Below are positions 5,227 to 5,592 of a DNA stretch of 5,592 nt, one piece after another. The stretch comes from Sulfurovum sp. GTDB lineage: Bacteria > Campylobacterota > Campylobacteria > Campylobacterales > Sulfurovaceae. The DNA lies in contig WFYB01000045.1 in the NCBI GenBank assembly GCA_015490315.1, positions 1-5,592 on the forward strand, in the 5' to 3' direction. The notes beneath the pieces were generated by a model that saw only the letters and a program-made list of their open reading frames with translations, searched no databases and was not told the origin of the DNA. Every line of letters begins with the position of its first letter. The first letter of the stretch is position 1. The position numbers were made by a program, and so were the translations under genes.

Positions 5227-5592
5227 ATGAGCAACGATACCAAAGAAATTGTAGATGATTACGAACCGTTCGATACCGATGAGTTCGATATCGTCAAGCC
5301 GACACGTACAGTCACACTGAAGACATTCAGATTCAATGCTGAGACAGACTACCTTCCATACTACAAACACTATACTATGGAAGTGGGCAAAGATGAACTG
5401 ATCCTTGACCTCCTCAACCGTATCAAGTGGGAGCATGACGGCTCTTTCTCCTACAGACGCTCATGCCGCCACGGTATCTGTGGTGCCTGTGCGATCAAGG
5501 TCAACGGCAGAGCAACACTTGCATGTAAACAAAATGCACTCGAACTAGTCGACCTTTTCGGTGACGAACTGCTGATCGAACCACAGAGCAAA
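5227..5592 (+). CDS. sdhB: succinate dehydrogenase/fumarate reductase iron-sulfur subunit (5' part)
   Basis: The window holds the first 122 codons, without a stop. This subunit passes electrons between SdhA and the quinone-reactive membrane part through [2Fe-2S], [4Fe-4S] and 3Fe/4Fe clusters; only the plant-type ferredoxin domain is in view. The four [2Fe-2S] ligands are C80, C85, C88 and C100, spaced C-x4-C-x2-C-x11-C within RRSCRHGICGACAIKVNG (77-94), all cysteine. FRFNAETDYLPYYK (34-47) is the DYLPYY signature that I associate with the SdhB of epsilonproteobacterial, SdhE-type enzymes. There is an N-terminal extension of about 30 residues, acidic over residues 4-21 (MSNDTKEIVDDYEPFDTDEF), with no signal peptide. 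Start choice is secure: a near-ideal SD AGGAGGT (5216-5222) overlaps the sdhA stop and lies 4 nt from the ATG. The C-terminal ferredoxin domain and probably an sdhE/sdhC gene lie beyond the edge. Confidence 0.96.
   Translation, partial: MSNDTKEIVDDYEPFDTDEFDIVKPTRTVTLKTFRFNAETDYLPYYKHYTMEVGKDELILDLLNRIKWEHDGSFSYRRSCRHGICGACAIKVNGRATLACKQNALELVDLFGDELLIEPQSK

Noticed and set aside
1..5592. CRISPR array, tRNA, rRNA or insertion sequence
   Set aside because: No regularly spaced direct repeats, no tRNA- or rRNA-like segments, and no transposase frame or terminal repeats were seen in the window.

Overview
The window most likely comes from a Campylobacterota (epsilonproteobacterial) chromosome, probably a chemolithoautotroph of the Sulfurovum/Sulfurimonas type. 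I infer this from three protein families: a MagIII-like glycosylase resembling the Helicobacter enzyme, a short ThiL ending in a CKSHHF-type tail, and a SdhB/FrdB N-terminus with the DYLPYY signature that I associate with epsilonproteobacterial quinol:fumarate/succinate oxidoreductases. The genus is a guess based on protein flavour and moderate GC content.

Layout. 1-564: a YefM/YoeB-type toxin-antitoxin operon with a near-consensus sigma70 promoter and two GTAC-core operator candidates. 598-1215: a MagIII-like alkylbase DNA glycosylase. 1216-1298: a short convergent gap holding a perfect palindromic hairpin and a degenerate heptamer tandem repeat. 1299-2120 (minus): thiL, thiamine-monophosphate kinase. 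2121-2257: a divergent promoter region. 2258-3343: an intact 361-codon gene of unknown function. 3344-3486: a probable terminator, then a separate promoter with a perfect TATAAT. 3487-5217: sdhA/frdA flavoprotein. 5227-end: the 5' part of sdhB/frdB, cut by the window edge after its [2Fe-2S] domain.

The most interesting item is the 361-aa protein just upstream of sdhA. Its first 205 residues or so align by eye along the whole length of an SdhB iron-sulfur subunit, including an identical TDYLPYYK octapeptide shared with the real SdhB in this window. The cluster-binding cysteines are gone, and the [2Fe-2S] loop is neatly excised. After a linker, the last 125 residues or so look like a degraded CCG (HdrB/SdhE-type) domain: CCG has become RCG and CxxC has become DxxA. 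It therefore reads as a cluster-free fusion of two electron-transfer subunits of the same complex whose functional genes lie next door. Possible roles are an assembly factor, a structural mimic or a regulator of the dehydrogenase. The homology is visible in the sequence; the function is inference.

sdhA and sdhB form an operon (9-bp gap; the SD of sdhB overlaps the sdhA stop codon) and encode the flavoprotein and iron-sulfur subunits interconverting succinate and fumarate in the (reductive) TCA cycle. The toxin-antitoxin, repair and thiamine genes are unrelated neighbours.
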